Shown here piece after piece: positions 27,175 through 36,329 of a stretch of DNA of 64,000 bases. The position numbers were made by a program, and so were the translations under genes. Numbering within the stretch: the stretch's first letter is position 1; the number at the start of each line of letters is the position of its first letter. A model generated the notes under the pieces. The model searched no databases. It worked only from the letters and a program-made list of their open reading frames with translations, and was not told the DNA's origin. Source of the stretch: Nocardioides humi (GTDB lineage: Bacteria; Actinomycetota; Actinomycetes; Propionibacteriales; Nocardioidaceae); the NCBI RefSeq assembly GCF_006494775.1, contig NZ_CP041146.1, positions 1,550,001-1,614,000 on the forward strand, read 5' to 3'.

Positions 27175-27337
27175 CAGCTTGGATTCACCGATGGGCCGCG
27201 TCGCGAGCGTCACCAGGCGGGTGCGATGGCAAGGCAGCGGCGCGACGGCGGTCTGGTTGCACCATCGAGCGTCGCTGACGCCGCCAGCGCGCCCGGATGG
27301 TGACGCGCAGCAGCGGGAAATCGGTGAATCCAAGCTG
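27175..27337. mobile_element. MITE-like non-coding element with 18-bp terminal inverted repeats, copy 1
   Basis: CAGCTTGGATTCACCGAT at 27175-27192 is exactly repeated in inverse at 27320-27337; further imperfect pairing (GCGTCACCA) follows inside each arm. The 163-bp element has no convincing reading frame. Its centre (about 27230-27305) aligns base by base with the centre of the element at 42175-42332, including GGCAAGGC, GGCGCGA, TCGAGCGTCG, ACGCCGCC and CCCGGATG. A clear target-site duplication was not found. Confidence 0.6.
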
Positions 27338-27357
27338 AGCGCCGCCGTCGGCAGCGG

Positions 27358-28875
27358 TCAGCCGCAGACGGGCGCGTCCGGCAGCGGAGCGGGGACGCCG
27401 ATCGACGGCATGCCCAGCCCGACGCTCGCGCTCGCGGCGGCCGGGGCCGCGGTACGACGCTCCCACGCGTCACCGGAGCGGGTACGACGCAGCGCGCGCA
27501 CCGGCCCGTCGGCGACCAGGTGGTGGGGGGCGGCGTAGGTGACCTCGACGGTGACCATGTCGCCGGGCCGCGGCTCGCCGTCGACCTGGGAGAAGTCGGC
27601 CTCGAAGTGGACCAGCCGGTTGTCGGGCGCGCGGCCCGACAGGCGGCGGGTGGCGGCGTCCTTGCGGCCCTCGCCCTCGGCGACCATCAGCTCCAGCTCG
27701 CGGCCGACGAGCCGCTTGTTCTCGGCCCAGGTGATCTCGTTGACCAGCTCGACGAGCCGGTTGTAGCGGTCGGTGACCTCCGCCTGGGGCACCTGGTCGG
27801 GCAGGGTCGCGGCCGGCGTACCGGGACGCTTGGAGTACTGGAACGTGAACGCCCCGGAGAAGCGGGCCTCCCGCACGACCTCGAGGGTCTGCTGGAAGTC
27901 CTCCTCGGTCTCGCCGGGGAAACCGACGATGATGTCGGTCGTGATCGCCGCGTCGGGCAGGGCCGCGCGGACCCGCTCGATGATCCCGAGGAACCGCTCG
28001 CGCCGGTAGGACCGCCGCATGTCCTTGAGGACCTTCGAGGAGCCGGACTGCAGCGGCATGTGCAGGCTCGGCATCACGTTGGGCGTCTCGGCCATGGCCT
28101 CGATGACGTCGTCGGTGAACTCGGCCGGGTGGGGGCTGGTGAACCGGACCCGCTCCAGGCCCTCGATCTCGCCGCAGGCCCGCAGCAGCTTGGAGAACGC
28201 CTGCCGGTCGCCGAACTCCACGCCGTACGCGTTGACGTTCTGGCCCAGCAGCGTGATCTCCGAGACGCCCTCGGCGACCAGCGCCTCGATCTCGGCGAGG
28301 ATCTCGCCGGGCCGCCGGTCCTTCTCCTTGCCGCGCAGGCTCGGCACGATGCAGAACGTGCAGGTGTTGTTGCAGCCCACGCTCACCGACACCCACGCGG
28401 CGTACGCCGACTCCCGCTTGGTCGGCAGCGTCGACGGGAAGACCTCGAGGGACTCCAGGATCTCGACCTGCGCCTCCTCCTGGCTGCGCGCCCGGTCGAG
28501 CAGTGCCGGCAGCGACCCGATGTTGTGGGTGCCGAACACGACGTCCACCCACGGCGCCCGCTTCACGACGGTCTCGCGGTCCTTCTGCGCCATGCAGCCG
28601 CCGACGGCGATCTGCATGCCCGGCCGCTTGGCCTTGATCGGCGCGAGGTGGCCGAGGTTGCCGTAGAGACGGTTGTCGGCGTTCTCCCGGACCGCGCAGG
28701 TGTTGAACACCACGATGTCGGCGCAGTCGGCCCGCCCGCCCTCGGCGTCCTTGTCGAACGGGAGGTAGCCGGCGTCCTCGAGGAGCCCCGAGAGGCGCTC
28801 GGAGTCGTGGACGTTCATCTGGCAGCCGTAGGTGCGGACCTCGTAGGTCCTCGGCTGCTGCTGCGTGCTGGTCAT
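27358..28875 (-). CDS. miaB: tRNA-2-methylthio-N6-dimethylallyladenosine synthase
   Basis: A 505-residue methylthiotransferase acting on i6A37 made by MiaA. The N-terminal UPF0004 domain supplies three cysteines ([25 protein letters not shown]); the radical-SAM motif is CNNTCTFC at about residue 171; a TRAM domain closes the fold near residue 380-450. The last ~50 residues are a variable actinobacterial tail. The start ATG 28875 is the only one giving the family N-terminus. Confidence 0.96.
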   Translation of the reverse strand: MTSTQQQPRTYEVRTYGCQMNVHDSERLSGLLEDAGYLPFDKDAEGGRADCADIVVFNTCAVRENADNRLYGNLGHLAPIKAKRPGMQIAVGGCMAQKDRETVVKRAPWVDVVFGTHNIGSLPALLDRARSQEEAQVEILESLEVFPSTLPTKRESAYAAWVSVSVGCNNTCTFCIVPSLRGKEKDRRPGEILAEIEALVAEGVSEITLLGQNVNAYGVEFGDRQAFSKLLRACGEIEGLERVRFTSPHPAEFTDDVIEAMAETPNVMPSLHMPLQSGSSKVLKDMRRSYRRERFLGIIERVRAALPDAAITTDIIVGFPGETEEDFQQTLEVVREARFSGAFTFQYSKRPGTPAATLPDQVPQAEVTDRYNRLVELVNEITWAENKRLVGRELELMVAEGEGRKDAATRRLSGRAPDNRLVHFEADFSQVDGEPRPGDMVTVEVTYAAPHHLVADGPVRALRRTRSGDAWERRTAAPAAASASVGLGMPSIGVPAPLPDAPVCG

Positions 28876-28949
28876 GACCGCTCAAGGGTACGAGCGGGGA
28901 GGTTCATCGCGGAAACCAGTGGAGCGCGCAGGCGTGGCCCCGTGAGACG

Positions 28950-29180
28950 TCACGGGTCGACGCGGAGCCGTGGGGTGTCGTAGAAGGAGGGAGAGCCGTC
29001 CGGGCCGCTGACCACGCCGACGAACGGGCCCGCCTGCGGCGGTGTGACGATCCGGACCAGGGTGCCGTCGGGATCGGCGAGCTCCGCGACGAGCCGCAGG
29101 CCGAGGACCCGCGCGTACCAGCGGACGCTGACCTGGAGGTCACCAACCGGAAGCTTGATCTGGCGGATGCCCGTCAACAC
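28950..29180 (-). CDS. VOC/glyoxalase-family protein, short (probably truncated)
   Basis: A 76-residue product from GTG 29180. TGIRQIKLPVGDLQVSVRWY is the start of a vicinal-oxygen-chelate domain (first beta-alpha-beta half), but the usual second half, with the paired metal ligand and DPDGN motif, is absent: the frame ends at SFYDTPRLRVDP. VOC proteins are normally about 120 residues. Possibly a remnant or a protein that dimerises to complete its site. Confidence 0.55.
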   Translation of the reverse strand: MLTGIRQIKLPVGDLQVSVRWYARVLGLRLVAELADPDGTLVRIVTPPQAGPFVGVVSGPDGSPSFYDTPRLRVDP

Positions 29181-29242
29181 GGCGCCACGCTCTCCGAGCA
29201 CCGATCGAGCGTAGACGACATGCCCGCTCCTAGAGTGGAGCC

Positions 29243-29641
29243 ATGCCTGAGACCGCACCGTCCCCCGGCTTCGTCGCCCGCAACAACGAGGTGATCGGCA
29301 GCGTCCTGAGCATCATCGCCCTGCTCGCCTCGGTCGGGATGGGCGCGGGCCTGATGTTCGGCACGGGCACCCGCGGCGTCTCGGCGATCCTCACGGTGCT
29401 CACCGTCGCCGGCGGTGCGTTCACGCTGCTGCTCCTCGGGCTCGGCGCGATGCTGCGGAGCGCGACCCCGCCCGAGCAGTGGGATCGCGAGGAGACGAGC
29501 TGGCGCGCGGAGCGTGGGCTCGACCCGCTCACGGACGCCGACCGGGCGACCTCGGCGAGGGCTCGGCGCAGGGCCGCCCTGCTCGCCGTACTCGCGCTGC
29601 TGGTGGGCCTGGCGCTCAGCGTCCTCCCCGACATCCTCTGA
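29243..29641 (+). CDS. Small membrane protein of unknown function
   Basis: A 132-residue protein with three predicted transmembrane helices (residues ~18-38, ~46-70 and ~110-130) and a charged loop ([18 protein letters not shown]) between the second and third. It stands alone upstream of the amino-acid importer operon, 91 nt before gluA. No family recognised. Confidence 0.6.
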   Translation: MPETAPSPGFVARNNEVIGSVLSIIALLASVGMGAGLMFGTGTRGVSAILTVLTVAGGAFTLLLLGLGAMLRSATPPEQWDREETSWRAERGLDPLTDADRATSARARRRAALLAVLALLVGLALSVLPDIL

Positions 29642-29732
29642 CCCGGGTGCCGGCGCCGGCGGCATCACAAGTTGGTCTCGGCGGCACGTCGACCTAGCCG
29701 GGAGGGGCTCCTCGGGGATAGCGTCCACGCGT

Positions 29733-30518
29733 ATGACCGTCACCGACGACGCTCCGGCCGACAAGAGCGCCCAGCGCTCCGGCGAGCCCCTGGTCGAGCT
29801 CTCCGACGTGCAGAAGTGGTACGGCGGGCTCCACGTCCTGCAGGACATCAACCTCTCGGTGGCGCGCGGCGAGGTCGTCGTGGTGATCGGGCCGTCCGGG
29901 TCCGGGAAGTCCACGCTGTGCCGCACGATCAACCGCCTGGAGCCGATCGACTCCGGCCAGATCCTCGTCGACGGCGAGCCGCTCCCCCAGGAGGGCAAGG
30001 CGCTCGCCCGGCACCGCGCCGACGTCGGCATGGTGTTCCAGAGCTTCAACCTGTTCGCGCACAAGACGATCCTGGAGAACGTCACGCTGGGACCGATCAA
30101 GGTGCGCAGGAAGGCGAAGGCCGAGGCCGAGACCCGCGCCCGCGAGCTCCTCGACCGGGTCGGCGTCGGCCACCAGGCGGACAAGTACCCCGCCCAGCTG
30201 TCCGGCGGCCAGCAGCAGCGCGTCGCCATCGCCCGGGCACTGGCGATGGAGCCGAAGGTGATGCTCTTCGACGAGCCGACCTCGGCGCTGGACCCGGAGA
30301 TGATCAAGGAGGTGCTCGACGTCATGGTCGATCTCGCGGAGCGCGGGATGACCATGGTCGTCGTGACCCACGAGATGGGCTTCGCCCGCACCGCCGCCAA
30401 CCGCGTCGTGTTCATGGCCGACGGCCGGATCATCGAGACCGCCGAGCCCGAGACGTTCTTCACCAGCCCCCAGAGCGACCGTGCCAAGGATTTCCTCGGA
30501 AAGATCCTCAAACACTGA
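29733..30518 (+). CDS. gluA: Amino-acid ABC transporter ATP-binding protein (glutamate type)
   Basis: A 261-residue ATPase: Walker [11 protein letters not shown]-loop MVFQSFNLF, signature LSGGQQQR, Walker [13 protein letters not shown], and H-loop [10 protein letters not shown]. The SFNLF and EMGFA motifs are specific to polar amino-acid importers (GlnQ/GluA group). ATG 29733 is chosen because [11 protein letters not shown] follows about 20 residues later as in relatives. First of four genes encoding a complete importer. Confidence 0.93.
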   Translation: MTVTDDAPADKSAQRSGEPLVELSDVQKWYGGLHVLQDINLSVARGEVVVVIGPSGSGKSTLCRTINRLEPIDSGQILVDGEPLPQEGKALARHRADVGMVFQSFNLFAHKTILENVTLGPIKVRRKAKAEAETRARELLDRVGVGHQADKYPAQLSGGQQQRVAIARALAMEPKVMLFDEPTSALDPEMIKEVLDVMVDLAERGMTMVVVTHEMGFARTAANRVVFMADGRIIETAEPETFFTSPQSDRAKDFLGKILKH

Positions 30519-30532
30519 GAAGGAGAAGACGC

Positions 30533-31417
30533 ATGCGATTGACCAGACTGAAGGTTGCCGCGGCAGCCGTTCTCGTCGCCTCCACCCTCGCCGCATGCGG
30601 TGACGCCGGCAGCGACGACGACGGCGGCATCGACGTCGACGTCCGCGACGACGCCACCTCGCAGTTCGACGAGGGCACGCGCATGCGCGAGCTCGCCGAC
30701 GCCGGCACGATCAAGATCGGCGTGAAGTTCGACCAGCCCGGCATCGGGTTCAAGGGCGCGACCGACGACCGGCCCGCCGGCTTCGACCCCGAGATCGGCA
30801 AGATCCTGGCCGCCGACCTGGGCATCGACGCCGACAAGATCGAGTGGGTCGAGACCATCTCCGCCAACCGGGAGTCCTTCCTCCAGCAGGGCGAGGTCGA
30901 CCTGGTCATCGCGTCGTACTCCATCACCGACGACCGGCGCAAGGTCGTCGGGCAGGCCGGCCCCTACTACGTCACCGGCCAGCAGCTCCTGGTGAAGTCG
31001 GACAGCACGATCGAGAGCCTCGCCGACGTCAAGGGCACCGAGGTCTGCTCGGTGACGGGCTCGACGTCCCTGGACAACATCGAGGCCGAGGGCGCCACGC
31101 CGCGCGGCTTCGACACCTACTCCGAGTGCGTCGACCAGGTCCTCAACGGCACCGTCGACGCGATGACGACCGACGGCGCGATCCTGCTCGGGTACGCCGC
31201 GGAGCACCCGGACGACCTGAAGGTCGTCGTCGACCCGTTCTCCGAGGAGCGGTACGGCGTGGGCTACTCGCTCGACCACCCGGAGATGTGCCAGTGGATC
31301 ACCGACACCCTCAAGGCCGCGCAGGACGACGGCAAGTGGGGCGAGGCCTTCGAGGTCACGCTGGGCAAGTCCGGCGTCGACACCCCGGAGCCGCCGGAGA
31401 TGGACGCCTGCTCCTGA
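30533..31417 (+). CDS. gluB: Glutamate-type amino-acid-binding lipoprotein
   Basis: A 294-residue solute-binding protein with a lipoprotein signal; the lipobox LAAC puts the lipidated cysteine at residue 22. The mature part is a family-3 binding fold (IKIGVKFDQPGIGF; DRRKVVGQAGPYYVTGQQL). AGGAG precedes ATG 30533. Two cysteine pairs may form disulfides. It delivers substrate, probably glutamate or a related acidic amino acid, to the permeases downstream. Confidence 0.92.
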   Translation: MRLTRLKVAAAAVLVASTLAACGDAGSDDDGGIDVDVRDDATSQFDEGTRMRELADAGTIKIGVKFDQPGIGFKGATDDRPAGFDPEIGKILAADLGIDADKIEWVETISANRESFLQQGEVDLVIASYSITDDRRKVVGQAGPYYVTGQQLLVKSDSTIESLADVKGTEVCSVTGSTSLDNIEAEGATPRGFDTYSECVDQVLNGTVDAMTTDGAILLGYAAEHPDDLKVVVDPFSEERYGVGYSLDHPEMCQWITDTLKAAQDDGKWGEAFEVTLGKSGVDTPEPPEMDACS

Positions 31418-31430
31418 CCCGCTGACCGAG

Positions 31431-31459
31431 CCGGCCCGGCACCCCGCGTGCCGGGCCGG
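31431..31459 (+). terminator. GC-rich stem-loop between binding protein and permease genes
   Basis: CCGGCCCGGCA (31431-31441) and TGCCGGGCCGG (31449-31459) pair perfectly over 11 bp around a 7-nt loop, with GACCGA/TCGGT able to extend the stem. There is no T-run, so this is most likely a partial stop or 3'-end stabiliser that keeps binding-protein mRNA in excess over permease mRNA, as is common in such importer operons. Confidence 0.6.
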
Positions 31460-31522
31460 TGGTCGGTGGAGCGGGCCCGCCGACCGAGGCGACCGACGTA
31501 GACCGAGAGGAGGGGATCGTTC

Positions 31523-32176
31523 GTGGACGACGTGTTCTCCCACTTCGACCTGGTGCTGAAGGCGTTCTGGCTGACCATCCAGCTGGCGGTGCTCTCCGGC
31601 CTGACCGCGATGGTGCTCGGCACCGCGCTGGCCGCGATGCGGGTGGGACCGATCGCGGTGCTCCGCGGGGTCGCGTCGACGTACGTCACCCTGGTGCGCA
31701 ACACACCGCTCCTGGTCATCTGCATCTTCGTGTTCTTCGCCGCGCCCAACCTGGGCGTGCTCACCGGGACGCCCTTCCTCGTCAAGGGCGTGGTCGCGGT
31801 CGGTCTCTACACCGCGGCCTTCGTCGCCGAGGCGCTCCGCTCGGGCGTGAACGCCGTCGACCTCGGGCAGGCCGAGGCGGCTCGGGCGGTCGGCATGACC
31901 TTCGGCCAGAACATGCGCCACGTGGTGCTGCCCCAGGCCTTCCGCGCCTCCGTGCCGCCACTGGCGAGCACCCTGATCGCGATGACCAAGAACACCTCGG
32001 TGGTCGCGGTCTTCGGCCTGATGGAGGCCACCGCCCGGATGCGCTACTTCGTCAACCGCAACGCCGACGACACGATCGCGATCTTCATCGTGTTCGCCAT
32101 CGGCTACATCATCCTCGTCGAGCTGATCTCGCTCGCGGCCGTCGGCCTCGAGCGGCGCTGGAAGGCGGCCCGCTGA
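31523..32176 (+). CDS. gluC: Amino-acid ABC transporter permease 1
   Basis: A 217-residue permease with about five transmembrane helices. The cytoplasmic EAA loop that couples to the ATPase is EAARAVGMTFGQNMRHVVLP, and FWLTIQLAVLSGLTAMVLGT plus TLVRNTPLLV are the family-3 N-terminal motifs. Start GTG 31523 follows GAGAGGAGGGGAT. Its TGA overlaps the next ATG by one base (TGATG), coupling translation with the second permease. Confidence 0.92.
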   Translation: MDDVFSHFDLVLKAFWLTIQLAVLSGLTAMVLGTALAAMRVGPIAVLRGVASTYVTLVRNTPLLVICIFVFFAAPNLGVLTGTPFLVKGVVAVGLYTAAFVAEALRSGVNAVDLGQAEAARAVGMTFGQNMRHVVLPQAFRASVPPLASTLIAMTKNTSVVAVFGLMEATARMRYFVNRNADDTIAIFIVFAIGYIILVELISLAAVGLERRWKAAR

Positions 32177-33054
32177 TGACCGGCTCCGTCCTCTTCGACA
32201 GCCCCGGGCCCCGGACGGTGCTGCGGCACCGCCTCTACACCGTCCTCACCGGTCTCGCCGTCCTCGCCGCGGTCGTCGGCCTGGTGCTCTTCCTCGACTC
32301 GAAGGGAGAGCTGGCCTACGGCAAGTGGGAGCAGTTCGTCACCCCGAAGTACATCCGGGCGCTGCTGGTCGACGGCCTGCTGAAGACGCTGCAGATGGCG
32401 TTCACGTCGGTCATCTTCGCGGTGATCTTCGGCGTCGTGTTCGGCGTCGGCAAGCTGTCGGACCACCGGCCCGTGCGGTGGCTCTGCACGCTGGTCGTGG
32501 AGTTCTTCCGCGCCGTGCCCGTGCTGCTGCTGATGATCTTCGTCTTCTTCAGCTGGGGCGTCGGCGACGGCTTCGGCGCCTACTGGTCCGTGGTCATCGC
32601 CCTGACGCTCTACAACGGCTCGGTGCTCGCGGAGGTGTTCCGCGCCGGCGTCCTGGCGGTGCCGAAGGGGCAGGCCGAGGCGGCGTACGCCATCGGGATG
32701 CGCAAGACCCAGGTGATGACGCTGGTGCTGCTGCCCCAGGCGGTGAAGATCATGCTGCCGGCGATCATCAGCCAGTGCGTGGTGGCCTTGAAGGACACCA
32801 GCCTCGGCTACTACATCACCGCGCCCGGCCTGACCTACATCGGCAAGGCGATGTGGACCGAGTTCAGCGGCACCCACCTGCAGACCGCGATCGTGCTGGC
32901 GTTCCTCTACATCGCGGTCAACCTCGTGCTGACGGTCGTCGCGACCTGGCTCCAGAAGAGGTTCGTCGGCGAGCGCAAGCAGCTCGACGTCGGCATGACC
33001 GCGCTCACCGTCACCGGCGAGATGCGGCAGGGCGGCGCCGGGCAGATCCTCTGA
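32176..33054 (+). CDS. gluD: Amino-acid ABC transporter permease 2
   Basis: A 292-residue permease, longer at the N-terminus than its partner. LLKTLQMAFTSVIFAVIFG and EFFRAVPVLLLM are the conserved entry motifs; EAAYAIGMRKTQVMTLVLLP is the EAA loop. Together with GluC it forms the membrane channel of the importer. Last gene of the operon, ending 4 nt before the stop of a convergent gene. Confidence 0.92.
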   Translation: MTGSVLFDSPGPRTVLRHRLYTVLTGLAVLAAVVGLVLFLDSKGELAYGKWEQFVTPKYIRALLVDGLLKTLQMAFTSVIFAVIFGVVFGVGKLSDHRPVRWLCTLVVEFFRAVPVLLLMIFVFFSWGVGDGFGAYWSVVIALTLYNGSVLAEVFRAGVLAVPKGQAEAAYAIGMRKTQVMTLVLLPQAVKIMLPAIISQCVVALKDTSLGYYITAPGLTYIGKAMWTEFSGTHLQTAIVLAFLYIAVNLVLTVVATWLQKRFVGERKQLDVGMTALTVTGEMRQGGAGQIL

Positions 33055-33058
33055 CCGG

Positions 33059-33535
33059 CTACCGCTTGCTGGTCACCCACAGGTCGATGGTGCCCTGGAT
33101 GACGACGGTGCCGTCGGCCAGCTCGCCGCGGACCCGCACCGGCAGGTCGCCCTCGGCGGTGTCCCACTGCTCCTGGTCGGTCTCGGCGATGCAGGTCACG
33201 TCGCCGGTCGCCTTGGCGGTGTAGGACACGGTCATCCCCTTGGGGATCCACCGCTTGTCACCGGGGATGGTCACCTCCGCGAGTCCGCCCATCGCCATCT
33301 CGAGGCCGTTGCAGAGCGCGATGGCGTGCACCGTGCCGATGTGGTTCTGCACGCTGCGGCGCTTCGGGAGGACGACCTCGGCGTAGTTGGGGCGCAGCTC
33401 GGTCACCCGCGGGTGGATCGTGGCGAAGTACGGCGCCTTCTGGCTGAACGCGATCGAGAACACGCGCTTGCCGAGGGTGCTGCCGACGACGGGGAGGCTC
33501 GTCGTGGTCTTCCAGAGGCTGTGGACCTGGGTCAT
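33059..33535 (-). CDS. DUF4442 hotdog-fold protein (PaaI-like thioesterase relative)
   Basis: A 158-residue protein with hotdog-fold features: NHIGTVHAIALCNGLEMAMG is the central helix and its preceding loop, as in DUF4442/YiiD-type thioesterases. Its likely role is hydrolysis of an acyl-CoA or similar thioester in the cytoplasm. Single gene, with a perfect 14-bp palindrome 10 nt before its start that suggests repression by a TetR-type protein. Substrate unknown. Confidence 0.75.
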   Translation of the reverse strand: MTQVHSLWKTTTSLPVVGSTLGKRVFSIAFSQKAPYFATIHPRVTELRPNYAEVVLPKRRSVQNHIGTVHAIALCNGLEMAMGGLAEVTIPGDKRWIPKGMTVSYTAKATGDVTCIAETDQEQWDTAEGDLPVRVRGELADGTVVIQGTIDLWVTSKR

Positions 33536-33545
33536 GGACCTCAGA

Positions 33546-33559
33546 TTACTCGCGAGTAA
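33546..33559. promoter_or_regulatory. TetR-type operator candidate
   Basis: TTACTCGCGAGTAA is a perfect 14-bp palindrome in an AT-containing island 10 nt upstream of the DUF4442 start. Palindromes of TTACT...AGTAA form are typical of actinobacterial TetR-family regulators of lipid genes. No TetR gene is adjacent, so the regulator would act from elsewhere. Confidence 0.5.
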
Positions 33560-33568
33560 CCTCCGGCG

Positions 33569-35065
33569 CTAACGGCGGGTGACCACCATCACGCCGTCCG
33601 GGCCGATCGTGATCGTGATCGGTGGCCAGGTCAGGTTGATCTCGATCGTCGCGCCGGGCTCGGTGTCACTGGGAAGGGTGACCTTGAGGGGACCGACGCA
33701 GATCAGGCGATCGCCGCAGAGGATCGGGGTCGGCGTCGCCGGCGGTGGGTCGGTCGGCGGCGTGAGGGGCGGCGTGACGGGCGGTGCGGTCGGGTCGTCC
33801 GCCGGCGGCGTCGACGCCGGCGGGGCGGGCGAACCGGCAGACGGGTCCGCGGGCGTGGCCGGCGGATCGTCCGGCGTCTTCGCAGGCGCCGGCGATCGCG
33901 GCTTCGACGGTGACGAGCCCTGCCCGTCCTGCGGTGACGCACTCGCCGTGGTGGGATCGGCCGGCACCGGATCGGCCGGATCTGCCGGGTCGGCCTGGCG
34001 GGCCGGGGCGGGATCCGCCGGGTCGGCGGGCGCAGCTGCGCCGGCCTCGGCGACCGGCCGCGAGGAGGCGGCCGGCGCGCGCTCGGGCTCGTCGCCGCCG
34101 AACGCCGCGAAGGCCCCGGCAGCGACCGCCGCCACGGCGACGACCGCGGCCACCGCGACGGCCGGCCCGGGCGCGCCGCCCGAGGCGGCGCCGCCGGACG
34201 CACCGCTCGAGGCACCACCCGACGTACCGGCCGAGGCGCCGGCCGTCGCGCCGCCCGCGGCCGCGCCGCCGGCGAGCCACGCCAGTCCCTTGCCGCCGGC
34301 GGGCAGGGCCAGGAGGACGATCGGGAGGACGTGGACGGCCAGCTTCTGGTTGACCCGGTCGACGACGAGGAACGCCTGGCGGCAGCCGGCGCAGTCGTCG
34401 AGATGGGCGCCGAACCGCTGCTCGGCGCGGGCGCCGAGGTCGCCGCGGGCGTACTGGCTCATCCGGGTGTGCACCCAGCGGCACTGGTCGCGGGCCGGCT
34501 CGGGGCCGGCGTGCAGGTCGAGGTAGGCGCGCTTGAGGCCCTCCCGGGCGCGGTGCGCCAGCGAGGAGACCGCGCGCGGCTTGAGGTCCATCAGGGTCGC
34601 GACCTCGGCGGGCTTGCGGCCCTCGACCTCGACGTGCCACAGGACCTTCTGCCAGCTCTCCGGGAGGCTCGCGAGCGCGTCGGAGGCCACGGTCTCGTCG
34701 AGCCCCTCGACGGCCTCCTCCGGCGTGACCTCGGCGCTCTCCGCCTGCTCGAAGAGCCACGGCTGGTCCGAGGCCACCGCCTCGCGGCGGCTGCGCAGGC
34801 CGTCGCGGTAGCCGTTGCGGATCGTGACGTGGAGATAGGACCGGAAGCTCGACGTGGGGCCGCCGCCGGAGCGCAGCTGGCCGAGGACCCGGGCGAAGGA
34901 CTCCGCGACCAGCTCGTCGGCCGCCTCGGAGCCGACGAGGATCCGGGCGAGGTGCCGGGCACCGTCGAGATGCTCGCGGTAGAGCTCCTCGAAGGCCTCG
35001 GCGTCGCCGGCGCGCGCTCGGACGAGGAGCTCCTCCTCCGGCGTGCGGGCCGCGTCGTCGCCCAT
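33569..35065 (-). CDS. ECF-type sigma factor fused to zinc-finger and membrane/extracellular domains
   Basis: A 498-residue multidomain protein. Residues ~12-95 are sigma region 2 and ~130-190 region 4 (LPESWQKVLWHVE, HTH around KPAEVATLMDLKPRAV). HLDDCAGC near residue 230 is an anti-sigma-type zinc finger (H-x3-C-x2-C). A hydrophobic segment (AVAVAAVVAVAAVAAGAFAAF) spans the membrane, followed by a long Pro/Asp/Ala linker and a terminal beta domain outside the cell. Sigma factor, zinc-binding inhibitor and sensor are thus one chain. ATG 35065 follows GGGGGAT. Target promoters unknown. Confidence 0.85.
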   Translation of the reverse strand: MGDDAARTPEEELLVRARAGDAEAFEELYREHLDGARHLARILVGSEAADELVAESFARVLGQLRSGGGPTSSFRSYLHVTIRNGYRDGLRSRREAVASDQPWLFEQAESAEVTPEEAVEGLDETVASDALASLPESWQKVLWHVEVEGRKPAEVATLMDLKPRAVSSLAHRAREGLKRAYLDLHAGPEPARDQCRWVHTRMSQYARGDLGARAEQRFGAHLDDCAGCRQAFLVVDRVNQKLAVHVLPIVLLALPAGGKGLAWLAGGAAAGGATAGASAGTSGGASSGASGGAASGGAPGPAVAVAAVVAVAAVAAGAFAAFGGDEPERAPAASSRPVAEAGAAAPADPADPAPARQADPADPADPVPADPTTASASPQDGQGSSPSKPRSPAPAKTPDDPPATPADPSAGSPAPPASTPPADDPTAPPVTPPLTPPTDPPPATPTPILCGDRLICVGPLKVTLPSDTEPGATIEINLTWPPITITIGPDGVMVVTRR

Positions 35066-35276
35066 CCGATCCCCCGTGTTCGTTCCCGTGTTGCTGCGCT
35101 GACGTCGTGCCGCAGAGCATTCCACGGCGTACTTCCAACGATCGAACCCCTCCGATGATGCACGTATTCGGAAAACTTTCGAACTCGTCCCCGAAATCGC
35201 GTGATGTTCCGGTCCCTCCTCCGTCCGGTTCGGTGACTGCCCGCCCGGGCCGTCGGCCGGCACTGGACGGAGAGAG

Positions 35277-36122
35277 ATGAGTACGACGCGCTCGGTCACC
35301 TCGTGCATCGCGCCTCCCGTCGTCGAGCTGCGCCCGCGGTCGCTCGCCCGCCGCACCGCGACGCTCCGGGAGAGCGTGCACGTGCGGCGCGCTGCCGACG
35401 TACCGCACGAGGAGCTGTTCCTCGCGGTGGTCGACGGCGCCCTCGGCCGCACCCGGCGGGTGCGCCCCGAGGACCTGGGCGTCTGGGCCCGGCTGGTGGC
35501 GCTCCTCGAGGAGCACGCCGACCTGTCGCACACGCTGCCCGCCTGCGCCGCGTCGGCGAACCTGCTCGGTCTCGCCCTGTTCGGCGACATCGAGGACCAT
35601 GCCGCGCTGGGCGGCCTCGCCGACGAGCTCGGCCACGAACGGCTCGCGCGGCTGCAGCACCGCTACGGCACCGCGCTCGAGACGGACTCACGGCTGCCGC
35701 TGACCACCGCCGCGCTGCGCCGGATGCTCGTCCCGGGGCTCGAGGTGCGGCTCGCCGCCCACCCGCGGACAGCGCGGCGCAGCGAGGCGATCGACCACGC
35801 CTGCCTGCGGGCGGCGCACGCGCTGCTCGTGCAGGGCGTCGACCGGGCCTGGACCGTCCCGACCCTCGACTCCGTCGAGGAGCTCGCCGACATCGCCGCC
35901 CACGGCACGATCGCGGAGTGGCGGCACCACGTCGCGATGGTGATCGCCGACCCGTGGTCGCCGTACACGACGCGGATCGTCGAGCTCGCCCGGCTGAGTG
36001 GGAAGAGGCACGTCGCCATCGTGATCGCGACGATCATCGACCTGTGCCGCGAGCAGGCGCTCGCGGTCGACCACCGCACCCGGCGACGGTCGCGGTACCC
36101 GAGCGGCCGGGCCGCCCCCTGA
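35277..36122 (+). CDS. Hypothetical protein divergent from the sigma fusion
   Basis: A 281-residue, mostly helical soluble protein with many Arg and Ala and no signal peptide or transmembrane helix. GGAGAGAG stands 5 nt before ATG 35277. No family motif recognised. It shares a 211-bp intergenic region with the sigma fusion gene, so the two may be co-regulated. Confidence 0.6.
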   Translation: MSTTRSVTSCIAPPVVELRPRSLARRTATLRESVHVRRAADVPHEELFLAVVDGALGRTRRVRPEDLGVWARLVALLEEHADLSHTLPACAASANLLGLALFGDIEDHAALGGLADELGHERLARLQHRYGTALETDSRLPLTTAALRRMLVPGLEVRLAAHPRTARRSEAIDHACLRAAHALLVQGVDRAWTVPTLDSVEELADIAAHGTIAEWRHHVAMVIADPWSPYTTRIVELARLSGKRHVAIVIATIIDLCREQALAVDHRTRRRSRYPSGRAAP

Positions 36123-36287
36123 GCAGCCGGGGCGACTGCAGCGCCGATCCGATCCGGCTGGGGGGCGGGGTGGAGCGGCCAGGGTCCGAAGCATCTGGGG
36201 GGTGCTGCCGGATCCGTCGTCCGGGGCCGACGGCCCAGGACCTGCAGTCGCTCCGGCGACACACCACCACCACGGGTGGGAGCACCA

Positions 36288-36329
36288 GCCGCCGGGGTCC
36301 ACGGGAGGGGCCCCGGCGGCGCCCCTTTT
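36288..36329 (+). terminator. Rho-independent terminator of the hypothetical gene
   Basis: GCCGCCGGGGTCC (36288-36300) pairs with GGGGCCCCGGCGGC (36307-36320), one mismatch, 6-nt loop, followed by GCCCCTTTT. The T-run is on the plus strand, so it ends transcripts from the upstream hypothetical gene, 165 nt after its stop, and lies right against the convergent methyltransferase stop. The rest of 36123-36287 shows nothing recognisable. Confidence 0.6.

Noticed and set aside
27179..27538. 119-codon plus-strand frame across the first repeat element
   Set aside because: It runs through both inverted repeats and into the antisense of miaB, with no ribosome site or family.
29174..31921. A 915-codon minus-strand frame across the amino-acid importer
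   Set aside because: Fully antisense to clear ABC transporter genes; composition is that of reverse-complement coding DNA.
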